Source: an uncultured archaeon
Lineage (GTDB): Archaea > Thermoproteota > Nitrososphaeria > Conexivisphaerales > CALBHZ01
NCBI GenBank assembly: GCA_937892815.1
Contig: CALBHZ010000199.1
Span: 1-14,844, forward strand
Direction: 5' to 3'
DNA length: 14,844 nt
The translations under genes were made by a program, and so were the position numbers. This document shows, in pieces, positions 1 through 6,376 of this stretch. The notes under the pieces are model-generated. The model worked only from the letters and a program-made list of their open reading frames with translations, was not told the DNA's origin and did no database searches. The first letter of the stretch is position 1. Each line of letters begins with the position of its first letter.

Positions 1-2
1 CC

Positions 3-404
3 ACTCCCAGGCAGGCGAACTTATTTTTAATCACCGGGTATGTTTCAGTAAAGACGCTGAAGGCTATAATAAGAACTTATGAACAGATGCCCGAGCCGAA
101 GTTTACAGTAGGATTCGGCTCCTGCCCCATAAACGGAGGTATGTACTGGGATTCCTACAACACAATAAAACATCTGGATAAATATATCCCGGTAGACGGC
201 TGGATTGCAGGATGCATGCCCAGGCCGGAAGCCATTTTTGTTGCTGTGACCCATTTATGGACCCTGATTGATAAGGATAAGGCAGATGGTTATAAAAGAT
301 ACAGGAAAAATTACAAATATTACCGGGCGAACCAGGAAAAACTCTTTGGAAAACTCCAGTGGCCTCCGCTATTTCCCATAACCGGGGAGCAGAAATCAGA
401 ATGA
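3..404 (+). CDS. nuoB: NADH-quinone oxidoreductase / F420H2 dehydrogenase subunit B-like (NuoB/FpoB), 5' partial
   Basis: This is the C-terminal 133 residues of the complex I small iron-sulfur subunit, which carries the N2 4Fe-4S cluster where electrons pass to the quinone or phenazine. The frame is open from the left edge and begins with SPRQANLFLITG, matching the SPRQADLMIVAG-type region of NuoB, so the Met at base 87 is internal and not a start. Visible N2 ligands are the Cys of GSCPINGG and the Cys of GCMPRPE; the tandem Cys pair lies off the left edge. The stop overlaps the next ATG (ATGA, 401-404), a coupled nuoB-nuoC arrangement. Related small subunits occur in membrane-bound hydrogenases, but a NuoC-like follower favours complex I/Fpo. 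Leucine codons include several CTG and CTC, unlike the genes to the right. The wording (CMPRPE) recalls Thermoplasmata homologues, which is a weak impression from memory. Confidence 0.85.
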   Translation, partial: TPRQANLFLITGYVSVKTLKAIIRTYEQMPEPKFTVGFGSCPINGGMYWDSYNTIKHLDKYIPVDGWIAGCMPRPEAIFVAVTHLWTLIDKDKADGYKRYRKNYKYYRANQEKLFGKLQWPPLFPITGEQKSE

Positions 405-480
405 CAGATAAAAAGTTAAAAGACGAAATAGAAGCGACATTTAAAGATATTAACGTAAGTATTTTTAAAGAAAACAGGAT
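401..480 (+). CDS. NuoC-like N-terminal fragment, broken at the junction
   Basis: The ATG overlaps the nuoB stop and opens a lysine- and glutamate-rich N terminus (MTDKKLKDEIEATF) followed by VSIFKENRIS, about 27 codons. This fits the position and style of the complex I 30-kDa subunit (NuoC/FpoC), but it is too short for firm identification. Beyond about base 480 the frame runs into sequence that belongs to the pfkB frame, yields an Arg/Ser-rich tail and stops at 509-511. The gene is therefore cut rather than naturally short. The identification rests mainly on gene order. Confidence 0.5.
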
Positions 481-490
481 ATCTGTACGT
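470..490. other. Probable chimeric junction between two genomes
   Basis: Within this interval the reading frame of the NuoC-like gene loses meaning, and a PfkB-family frame begins in mid-protein with no start codon. Both genes are incomplete at the same place. Codon use shifts from CTG/CTC-containing leucines on the left to mostly TTA/CTA/CTT on the right. I place the break by protein sense only, so the exact base is uncertain by about 10 bases. Confidence 0.7.
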
Positions 491-992
491 AGATCCTCAA
501 GGCTTTCTTAGGGATATTAGTAAAGGTTCAGTTACCTTAAGGAAAAACCCAGGTCTAATTAACCTCTTACATAGTACAAACACGATAAAGGTAGATCTCG
601 AAGAGCTATACGCAATAACTTCTTCAAGAAGTCTTTTTAATTCAATACGCTATTTACACGATTTAGGGGTTAATGAGGTAATTCTAAGCTTAGGAAGTAA
701 AGGCGTTATTCTTTCTTGTAAAGATGGGATCTTCTTAATTGAAAGCAGGCATAAAGGGGAAAAGGGGGATTTAGTAGGGCTTGGAGATCTCTTAGGTGCC
801 GGATATGTATTCGGAAGGATTAAGAAGGATCCCATTTACGGTTTAGTTCTCGGATATGCCTCTGTATTAAGCGGAATAAGAGGTTGGGCTTTAGAGAAAA
901 TACCCACTAGGGAGGAAGTACTTGAAAAGGCTGAAAAATTAGCTAACGAAGTTAAGGAAATAGGGGAGGAAGAACTAAAACGCCTTCGCTAA
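477..992 (+). CDS. PfkB/ribokinase-family carbohydrate or nucleoside kinase, 5' truncated
   Basis: An open frame of about 171 codons with no start codon encodes the C-terminal half of a PfkB-family kinase, which phosphorylates a sugar or nucleoside using ATP or ADP. It opens with GYLYVDPQGFLR (the D-x-x-G-x-L-R strand of the family), continues through a LGSKGVIL strand, and carries GLGDLLGAGYVFG at about 780-818, the equivalent of the GAGDxFxAG motif. The Asp at 786-788 is the presumed catalytic base and is retained. The substrate-binding N-terminal half (roughly 130-150 residues) is missing because of the break near base 480. The last 18 bases overlap the 3' end of proS on the opposite strand. 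Substrate cannot be told from this half. Confidence 0.75.
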   Translation, partial: GYLYVDPQGFLRDISKGSVTLRKNPGLINLLHSTNTIKVDLEELYAITSSRSLFNSIRYLHDLGVNEVILSLGSKGVILSCKDGIFLIESRHKGEKGDLVGLGDLLGAGYVFGRIKKDPIYGLVLGYASVLSGIRGWALEKIPTREEVLEKAEKLANEVKEIGEEELKRLR

Positions 993-2414
993 AACCACTA
1001 CTCTTTTAGCTCCTTCTCCACACCAAACACAAGGGCCCCATGGTTCTACGGGTTCGTCTATCCTCCTTCCTCTTACTTCGTACCCTCTAGTTTCGGCTTT
1101 TATTCCATCGGCACATTCCTTTTTACCGCAGAAGTTAGCTAATATTATCTTACCTTTTCCAGCTTCTTCTAATAGCTCCTCTCTAGAGTTAACCTTCACC
1201 AGCCTTTCCTTTAACGTATTCCATGACCGTCCCCTCAAAACCCTTATCATATCGCTCTTTAAATACCCTAAATACTCCACTAACTCACCATCTTTCTTTT
1301 TTTCCCTCTTCCTTAAGTCCCTTCTAAAAACTGTGACCGTTCCTTCGCTCACCTCTCTTGAGCCTATTTCTATCCTAACCGGTACGCCCAACATCTCCCA
1401 TTTATAGAACTTCTCCCCGGGCGTTTCTTCTCCATCATCGAGCTTTACGGAGTATCCCGCGTTCCTCACGATCTCCTCTATTCTCCTAGCCTTCTTAATA
1501 ACCTCTTTTTCCTTACCTTTGTACAGGATGGGCACTATCACTATATCGTATATCGCCATTCCGAAGGGCAAAACTAAACCGTAATCATCACCATGGGTTA
1601 TTATAATCGCCGCCAACGTTCTCGATATTCCTATTCCGAAGCACGTAGTGTACGGATATCTATTTACTCCTCTTTCATCCATAAACATTACCTCAAACGG
1701 TTTAGAGAATTTCTGTCCTAAGTAATGGGTTGTAGCAATTTGCAAAACCTCGCCATTGGGCATTAAAGCATCGTAGGCAAAGCTTCTTTCTGCTCCTGGA
1801 AATCTATCGAACTCCTCTCTCTCCACCACTATAAAGGCTAGTCCTAATTCATCATATACCTTTTTCGCTATCTCTAAATCCTCCTTAATCTGGGCCTCGG
1901 CTTCCTCCGACGTCGCAAAAGCATCGTGCGTCTCAATCCATAGGAACTCCCTACCTCTCAATAAAGGCCTAGTAGCCTTAGTTTCATGTCTGTAAACGGC
2001 AACGGATTGGAAAAGCTTCATAGGTAAATCCTTATAGCTCTTTATCCACAAAGACATCATGGGATAAATCGCCGTCTCCGATGTAGGTCTTAAAACTAAT
2101 TTTTCCTCTAGCACGTCTCCTCCTGCCCTTTCTATTATGAAGACCTGGTTTTCAAAACCCTTTACATGTTCAGCTTCCTTTCTCAAATTGGACATCGGAA
2201 TTACTAGGGGGAGCAACATTTGCTTATGTCCTCTCTTCTTTAACTCATCTTCAAATAGATCGTATATCTTCTTAACTATAATCATAGCGTTTGGCCTGTA
2301 TACTACGAAACCCTTTACGCCATATCTGATATCTATTAGCTCGGCCTTAGAGAGCACTTCGTCGTACCACTTGCTAAATTCCCTTACTTTATTTGGAAGA
2401 GGCGCTTTCTCCAT
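975..2414 (-). CDS. proS: Prolyl-tRNA synthetase, archaeal/eukaryotic type
   Basis: This class II aminoacyl-tRNA synthetase (479 aa) charges tRNA-Pro in the cytoplasm. Family features are the N-terminal FSKWYDEVL segment, LRPTSETAIYPMM, class II motif 2 (YRHETKATRPLLRGREF followed by ETHDAF), motif 3 (FGIGISRTLAAI), an anticodon-binding domain around residues 285-385, and the C-terminal zinc-type domain with CGKKEC and CVWCG cysteines. Length is normal for the archaeal form. The protein ends in KAF, whereas many homologues end in Tyr. The ATG at 2414 has no Shine-Dalgarno; a GGTTTAA box lies about 33 bases upstream, which fits a leaderless transcript. It is divergent from the DedA-like gene and converges with the truncated pfkB. 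Confidence 0.96.
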   Translation of the reverse strand: MEKAPLPNKVREFSKWYDEVLSKAELIDIRYGVKGFVVYRPNAMIIVKKIYDLFEDELKKRGHKQMLLPLVIPMSNLRKEAEHVKGFENQVFIIERAGGDVLEEKLVLRPTSETAIYPMMSLWIKSYKDLPMKLFQSVAVYRHETKATRPLLRGREFLWIETHDAFATSEEAEAQIKEDLEIAKKVYDELGLAFIVVEREEFDRFPGAERSFAYDALMPNGEVLQIATTHYLGQKFSKPFEVMFMDERGVNRYPYTTCFGIGISRTLAAIIITHGDDYGLVLPFGMAIYDIVIVPILYKGKEKEVIKKARRIEEIVRNAGYSVKLDDGEETPGEKFYKWEMLGVPVRIEIGSREVSEGTVTVFRRDLRKREKKKDGELVEYLGYLKSDMIRVLRGRSWNTLKERLVKVNSREELLEEAGKGKIILANFCGKKECADGIKAETRGYEVRGRRIDEPVEPWGPCVWCGEGAKRVVVLAKAF

Positions 2415-2439
2415 TACTTCGAAACTTAAGGGAAATGGC

Positions 2440-2450
2440 AGTTAAACCTT
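2440..2450 (-). promoter_or_regulatory. TATA-like promoter element for proS
   Basis: On the minus strand the sequence reads AAGGTTTAACT, about 33 bases before the proS ATG, with no Shine-Dalgarno between. The same GGTTTAA core appears before AMP phosphorylase. Assigned by pattern only. Confidence 0.45.
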
Positions 2451-2468
2451 TCTTTAGCAATTAGTTAA

Positions 2469-2477
2469 GTTTTTATT
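2469..2477 (+). promoter_or_regulatory. TATA-like promoter element for the DedA-like gene
   Basis: GTTTTTATT lies about 30 bases before the GTG start with no Shine-Dalgarno between, supporting transcription that begins at or next to the GTG. It shares the 88-base divergent spacer with the proS promoter. Confidence 0.5.
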
Positions 2478-2502
2478 GTTCTCATCCGTTTTAATCTAAA
2501 GC

Positions 2503-3114
2503 GTGATCGAAGAAGCGATCGAGGCTTTTCTACAACCTCTATCAGTATATGCTCCTCTATTTGTGTTTGTCGTTAGCTTTATTGGAAGCTTAATAGTCTT
2601 CATTCCAATACCGTACTTTCCACTATTATCCGTTCTTGCCTTAACGTACGAGCCTATCTCCCTAATAACCTCAGCTTCGATAGGCTCTAGCCTTGCAAAG
2701 CTCATAATATTCATGGTAAGCTTTTGGGGAGGGAAAAAGATAGGAGAAAAGAGAAGAGATAAAATGAAGCCTCTCTTTGAAATCGTTAAGAAGTACGGAT
2801 GGATTGCAGCATTTCTAGCAGCGGCAACACCAATTCCAGATGACATGATTTATATTCCTCTGGGAGTTCTAAGGTATAACCCCTATTACTTCTTCATATC
2901 TACCTTTCTAGGCAAGGTAATTATCAACGCGTTGATAATACTCGGCACTAAGTGGACTCTACCTATCGTATTCTACTTTATAGAATCATCCCCTTCCTCT
3001 CTCCGGCTTCCCATAACGATATCACTAATTGTAGTAACGATACTGATAATATACATTATTGTGACCTTAGATTGGAATAAGGTATTCGAGAGATTTGGCC
3101 TTAGGATCGTTTAA
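2503..3114 (+). CDS. DedA/SNARE-associated (VTT) family membrane protein
   Basis: This 203-residue integral membrane protein has hydrophobic segments at about residues 16-36, 40-75, 128-156 and 168-190, plus a semi-polar re-entrant stretch at 100-118. The motif ATPIPDDMIYIPLG is the family's conserved proline-containing loop (archaeal form of the DedA/TMEM41-VTT signature), and FLGKVI follows in the next helix. DedA proteins are linked to lipid scrambling and membrane homeostasis; the substrate here is unknown. The start is GTG, supported by a TATA-like box about 30 bases upstream. A charged loop (KKIGEKRRDKMK, about 77-88) is probably cytoplasmic. The 3' end overlaps trmI by 14 bases on the opposite strand. 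Confidence 0.8.
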   Translation: MIEEAIEAFLQPLSVYAPLFVFVVSFIGSLIVFIPIPYFPLLSVLALTYEPISLITSASIGSSLAKLIIFMVSFWGGKKIGEKRRDKMKPLFEIVKKYGWIAAFLAAATPIPDDMIYIPLGVLRYNPYYFFISTFLGKVIINALIILGTKWTLPIVFYFIESSPSSLRLPITISLIVVTILIIYIIVTLDWNKVFERFGLRIV

Positions 3115-3877
3115 AGGTAAACCTCGCCGTTATTACGTAAGCTGTATGTCCTATCATTTGAGTTGACGGCCTTGTTTTCCCAAGTCTAGCTTCTATCCTC
3201 CTGTACATAAGTTCGAAGCATTCTATATTTGTAAAGCCTTCCTCTTCGAGCTTATTTGTAAGCCTTTCAGCTTGATTCATTGTAGGGGTAACGGCTGCAA
3301 AGGTTCCAGATGGCTTCAGTACGTTAGCTACCTTTCCTACAATATCCCATGGATCCCCTATGTCTACCATAGCAGCATCATATCCGCTTCCCTTTATCGC
3401 CTTTTTTGCATCGTCGTTAATCATCTCAATATAGGGGAGAAGTCCCGTCCTCTCCAAATTTCTCCTAGCCATTAAGTAGAAATCCTTCCTTACCTCGTAA
3501 GTAACCACTTTTCCATTAGGAGCTACTGCCCTTGCTAATAAGGCCGTCATAGCGCCGCTTCCCGTCCCTATCTCAAGAACCTTGCTTCCATTACCTATAT
3601 CCAATCTAATTAAAATTAAGCCTGCGTCCTTAGGATATACTATTTGAGTTCTTCTCTCAAATTTCATTATCATATCCTCTAGAGTAGGTCTTAAGATAAA
3701 TAATCTCTTGCCCTTCTGAGTTGTTATCGCTTCTCCCCATTCCCTTCCTATAAGGCCCTTAAGGTCGAGCTTGCCTAAATGTGTATGTAATTCTCTTTCC
3801 TCTATTTTAACTAACCAACTTTTTTTCCTTTCAGGATAGAAAAGCAATACCATATCTCCAAGCTTTAAAGTCATCAC
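3101..3877 (-). CDS. trmI: tRNA (adenine-N1)-methyltransferase TrmI
   Basis: This SAM-dependent methyltransferase forms m1A at position 58 (in some archaea also 57) of the tRNA T-loop and works as a homotetramer. A short N-terminal beta domain (residues 1-70) precedes the Rossmann core: motif I LEIGTGSG at 101-108, the acidic SAM-ribose ligand in VVTYEVRKDF, motif IV VDIGDPWD at 171-178, and the C-terminal RPSTQMIGHTAYVITAR strand typical of the TrmI/Trm61 family. Length of 258 aa is normal. The frame starts with GTG at 3877, followed directly by ATG at 3874; a TTTTATTA box 25-31 bases upstream suits either as a leaderless start. It converges with and overlaps the DedA-like gene. Confidence 0.92.
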   Translation of the reverse strand: MMTLKLGDMVLLFYPERKKSWLVKIEERELHTHLGKLDLKGLIGREWGEAITTQKGKRLFILRPTLEDMIMKFERRTQIVYPKDAGLILIRLDIGNGSKVLEIGTGSGAMTALLARAVAPNGKVVTYEVRKDFYLMARRNLERTGLLPYIEMINDDAKKAIKGSGYDAAMVDIGDPWDIVGKVANVLKPSGTFAAVTPTMNQAERLTNKLEEEGFTNIECFELMYRRIEARLGKTRPSTQMIGHTAYVITARFTFKRS

Positions 3878-3897
3878 GTTATGACTTAGCTCAGTTT

Positions 3898-3908
3898 TAA
3901 TAAAATTA
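3898..3908 (-). promoter_or_regulatory. TATA-like promoter element for trmI
   Basis: The minus strand reads AATTTTATTAA about 28-31 bases before the tandem GTG/ATG start of trmI. No Shine-Dalgarno is present. Assigned by spacing and composition. Confidence 0.45.
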
Positions 3909-3982
3909 TCGTTTAAGAAATTCTATGCCATCCTTCAAATTCGCTGAATTCCAAATCCACAGTATAACGTTACTACTAAAAC

Positions 3983-3992
3983 CTTTATATAC
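3983..3992 (+). promoter_or_regulatory. TATA box for the TRAM-domain gene
   Basis: CTTTATATAC is a near-canonical archaeal TATA box, about 48 bases before the ATG. That spacing leaves room for a short leader of about 15-20 bases, which is where the Shine-Dalgarno sits. The rest of the 153-base spacer (3878-4030) shows no gene or RNA motif that I can support. Confidence 0.55.
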
Positions 3993-4018
3993 TATTATAT
4001 TATACGCCCAGTAGCTGA

Positions 4019-4028
4019 AGGAGGAGGT
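4019..4028 (+). promoter_or_regulatory. Strong Shine-Dalgarno for the TRAM-domain gene
   Basis: AGGAGGAGGT ends 2 bases before the ATG, and its first AGGAGG is 6 bases before it. It matches the archaeal 16S anti-Shine-Dalgarno almost perfectly. It is the only strong ribosome binding site clearly visible in the window and fixes the ATG at 4031. Confidence 0.8.
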
Positions 4029-4030
4029 TA

Positions 4031-4267
4031 ATGAGTAAGGATAGAAAGGAGAAGAGGAAGCTCCCCCGTTCCTACTTCAACCCTAAGCCCGTAAAGGTTG
4101 GCGAGGAACTCGATGTCACGATAAGCGATAAAAGCAAAAGGGGGGATGGAATAGTTAGGATAGGAGGATACGTGGTGTTCGTACCTAATACTGAGCCGGG
4201 AGATCAGGTGAGGATAAAGATTTCTAAGATAAGACCCGGTTACGCCGTAGCGGAAAAGATCTCTTAA
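4031..4267 (+). CDS. Small stand-alone TRAM-domain RNA-binding protein
   Basis: This 78-residue protein has a basic N-terminal tail (SKDRKEKRKLPRS) followed by a TRAM beta-barrel from about residue 25 to the end: VGEELDVTISDKSKRGDGI, then GYVVFVPNTEPGDQVRIKI and a final strand ending VAEKIS. The GDGI and V-P-x-x-x-P-G-D-x-V motifs are diagnostic of TRAM. Single-domain archaeal TRAM proteins bind RNA and behave as RNA chaperones, in the manner of bacterial cold-shock proteins; that role is inferred here. It has its own TATA box and a very strong Shine-Dalgarno, suggesting high expression. No partner gene is obvious. Confidence 0.9.
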   Translation: MSKDRKEKRKLPRSYFNPKPVKVGEELDVTISDKSKRGDGIVRIGGYVVFVPNTEPGDQVRIKISKIRPGYAVAEKIS

Positions 4268-4277
4268 AGAGAATTTC

Positions 4278-4291
4278 AAAAAAATTTTTAG
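4278..4291 (+). promoter_or_regulatory. AT-rich promoter element for the R15P isomerase-like gene
   Basis: AAAAAAATTTTTAG is centred about 31 bases before the ATG at 4316, in the 48-base gap after the TRAM gene. No Shine-Dalgarno follows, so a leaderless start is likely. The T-run at 4305-4314 may also end TRAM transcription. Confidence 0.4.
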
Positions 4292-4315
4292 GGATCCTCA
4301 AAGTCTTTTTTCTTT

Positions 4316-5257
4316 ATGCGAGATCCAATCGATGAAGCTTTTGAAAAAATTAGAAACATGGAAATTAGAGGAGCTGGCAGAATAGCTAGAGCGGCTGTGG
4401 AAGCCCTTAAAAAGAAAGCGCTAACTATAGAAACGGCCAGCTCTAAAACCTTTTACCAACTACTCTACGAGGCCGGTTCTAGGCTAAAGAAGGCAAGACC
4501 TACGGCCGTTTCGTTGCCAAACGCAGTCAACTTTCTATTAGCCGGGATATATAGAGGATTAGAAAAAGGCTTAACCGTAGAAGAGCTAAGGGATTTAACC
4601 GTTAAAAAAGCCGATGAATTTATCGGTAGGAGCTTAGAGGCGATAAAGAGGATAGGAGAGATAGGCTCGAGGAGAATTATGGATGGAGATAGACTGTTAA
4701 CGCACTGCAATAGCGAGGCCGCTATTAGGATTATACTAGAGGCGTTTAAACAGGGAAAGGAAATATCAGTTTATGTTACCGAAACGAGACCTAGATATCA
4801 AGGAAGGCTTACGGCCGCGTATCTCGCTAAACATGGCGTAGATGTAACGTTAATCCCGGATTCAGCTGCAAGGCTTTATATGAGGAAGATAGATAGAGTA
4901 ATAGTTGGAGCGGATGCGGTAGCCGCGAATGGAGCGGTTGTAAATAAGATAGGCACAGCTCAACTAGCGTTAATAGCTAAGGAAGCTAGAACTAGGTTCT
5001 TCGTAGCAGCGGAGACCTATAAAATTAGTCCAAGCACATTCCTAGGAGAGCTTGTCGAGATTGAAGAGAGAGCGCCAACTGAAGTAGTTTCCGAAAAATG
5101 GATGAAGGAAAACCCTAGAGTAAAAGTTAAGAATCCAGCGTTTGACGTTACCCCTCCCGAATATATAGATATCATTATCACGGAAATGGGAATTTACCCT
5201 CCTCAGGGAATAATACTATTAATAAAGGAATTGTACCCTGAGGCTATCGCTGTATAA
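4316..5257 (+). CDS. Ribose-1,5-bisphosphate isomerase / eIF2B alpha-like family protein
   Basis: This 313-residue member of the eIF2B-alpha/MTNA/R15P isomerase family converts ribose 1,5-bisphosphate to ribulose 1,5-bisphosphate in archaeal AMP metabolism. The N-terminal helical region contains IRGAGRIARAAVEAL, the archaeal version of the family's basic phosphate-binding segment. The catalytic pair known from the Thermococcus enzyme is present: Cys131 in LTHCNSEAAI and Asp200 in VIVGADAVAANG. YVTETRPRYQGR at about 153-164 and the C-terminal DVTPPEYIDIIITEMGIYPP are also typical. Archaeal annotation often labels such proteins translation initiation factor 2B. The AMP phosphorylase at 12549 supports R15P isomerase. 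The gene ends 2 bases from the stop of the convergent AbrB-PhoU gene. Confidence 0.85.
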   Translation: MRDPIDEAFEKIRNMEIRGAGRIARAAVEALKKKALTIETASSKTFYQLLYEAGSRLKKARPTAVSLPNAVNFLLAGIYRGLEKGLTVEELRDLTVKKADEFIGRSLEAIKRIGEIGSRRIMDGDRLLTHCNSEAAIRIILEAFKQGKEISVYVTETRPRYQGRLTAAYLAKHGVDVTLIPDSAARLYMRKIDRVIVGADAVAANGAVVNKIGTAQLALIAKEARTRFFVAAETYKISPSTFLGELVEIEERAPTEVVSEKWMKENPRVKVKNPAFDVTPPEYIDIIITEMGIYPPQGIILLIKELYPEAIAV

Positions 5258-5259
5258 TT

Positions 5260-6333
5260 TTATTCGCTTGTACATATAGGGTTATCGAATTCTAAGCTTC
5301 TATTTAGAGCTACTTCGGCTATGGTTCCAGCAAAGTTCACTACCTGAGCTAGGCTCAATATGAACGTTCTTAAAGCAAAGGCTATCGTAGCGGCGTCCGG
5401 ATCCTTCGCCTCCTTTCTAAGATATTCTTGCGGAATTAAAAAGCTTCTTTCATAAAGCTCTTGTTCAAGTTTATCGGCCATATCTATTACCCTATTTGCT
5501 AATATCGTATCTTTATTTAACAGAGAATTGAAGGAATTCCTATAAACCTCAAGTACCCTTTGTAGATCCCTTTCGATTAATTCTAAATGTTCCTCCTTCG
5601 GTCTTTTACCTCTTTCAATTAATATCTTAGCTTGTTTAGCCATGTTCTCGGCATAATCTCCTATTTTCTCAATTAGCTTGGTAATAAGCCTATTGCCGGC
5701 TATGTTCATTACATTCTCCAGCCCAATTTTCTTAGCTACATCCATTCTCCTCGTTGCATACAAAAGCTGTCTTACGGCCATCCAGTATATCTTATCCATC
5801 TCCTCCTCCGCCATTAACACCTCGTTTACGATATCCATGTTCCTCTTGACCAAGGCCTTGTAGCTCGATTCAAGCATATAGGAGGTTATGGTATGCAATC
5901 TCCTCAATAACCCGTCTATCGGGAACTTAGTAGGATCAACAAAGCTCTGAACCGCTATGTAGTTGGAGGTTTGCTCAACTATTCCAAATCCGTTTAAGGT
6001 CGAAATCGCCTTCTTAACCTCTTCAATTTGTTTAGCCGTTAAACCCGACTTAGACGTTATTATGATGCTATCCGCTCCTACAATGTATAAGGCTACAATG
6101 ATCCTCCTTAACAACCCTGGCTCATCACAACGATCGACGTTAATAACCCTCCTAGCCGGCTTCTCCTCTCTACTTATACCCGGTTGGATCTTTAAAGACC
6201 CATCATCTAACCTTATAACCGAAACTACGTCTCCCGGCTTTATACCAACTTCCTTTACCCAGTCCTTAGGAAGGGATACCGAGAACGTCGAATAACCTAC
6301 CATCTGAACTTTTCTTACTTCTATATTTGACAT
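5260..6333 (-). CDS. AbrB-PhoU fusion, phosphate-uptake-type regulator
   Basis: This 357-residue protein has an N-terminal SpoVT/AbrB-type DNA-binding fold (residues about 1-55: VGYSTFSVSLPKDWVKEVGI, then KPGDVVSVIRLDDGSLKIQP) and PhoU-like helical bundles over about residues 120-345, including E-x-x-x-D segments (EEEMDKIYW, KIGDYAEN, RVIDMADKLEQELYERS) of the kind that bind metal in PhoU. The architecture is common in archaea and is thought to regulate phosphate uptake genes, but no Pst or Pit transporter lies nearby. The ATG has a strong ATTTATATAAA box about 32 bases upstream and no close Shine-Dalgarno. The gene is transcribed separately from the upstream FAH-family gene, from a promoter in their 43-base gap. 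Confidence 0.88.
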   Translation of the reverse strand: MSNIEVRKVQMVGYSTFSVSLPKDWVKEVGIKPGDVVSVIRLDDGSLKIQPGISREEKPARRVINVDRCDEPGLLRRIIVALYIVGADSIIITSKSGLTAKQIEEVKKAISTLNGFGIVEQTSNYIAVQSFVDPTKFPIDGLLRRLHTITSYMLESSYKALVKRNMDIVNEVLMAEEEMDKIYWMAVRQLLYATRRMDVAKKIGLENVMNIAGNRLITKLIEKIGDYAENMAKQAKILIERGKRPKEEHLELIERDLQRVLEVYRNSFNSLLNKDTILANRVIDMADKLEQELYERSFLIPQEYLRKEAKDPDAATIAFALRTFILSLAQVVNFAGTIAEVALNRSLEFDNPICTSE

Positions 6334-6359
6334 ATAGATCGATTATCTTCCTCTTATTG

Positions 6360-6370
6360 TTTATATAAAT
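6360..6370 (-). promoter_or_regulatory. TATA box for the AbrB-PhoU gene
   Basis: The minus strand reads ATTTATATAAA, centred about 32 bases before the ATG at 6333. It lies in the 43-base gap after the FAH-family gene, so the regulator probably has its own promoter. Confidence 0.6.
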
Positions 6371-6376
6371 ATTTTT

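Noticed and set aside
45..254. Minus-strand ORF opposite nuoB
   Set aside because: It lies entirely opposite a recognised conserved protein and shows no family features.
87..404. A 105-codon ORF starting at the ATG at base 87
   Set aside because: The same frame is open to the left edge and the upstream residues (SPRQANLF...) are normal NuoB sequence, so this Met is internal and the gene is a 5' partial.
401..511. A complete 36-codon small protein at 401-511
   Set aside because: Its last nine or so codons come from the other side of the junction, where the pfkB frame is the meaningful one; it is a broken NuoC-like gene rather than a natural small protein.
2137..2445. Plus-strand ORF opposite the start of proS
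   Set aside because: It is a shadow of the conserved proS N terminus, Ser/Leu/Phe-rich with no recognisable motifs.
2496..2846. Minus-strand ORF opposite the DedA-like gene
   Set aside because: It overlaps a membrane protein with a clear family motif and spans the divergent promoter region; it shows no independent features.
3878..4030. Possible small RNA (C/D-box type) in the 153-base spacer
   Set aside because: A CTGA-like D box can be found, but there is no RTGATGA C box at a suitable distance and no clear hairpin; only the TATA box and Shine-Dalgarno are supportable.
5678..5863. Small plus-strand ORF with hydrophobic residues inside the AbrB-PhoU gene
   Set aside because: It is an antisense shadow of amphipathic helices in the PhoU domain, with no promoter or ribosome binding site.
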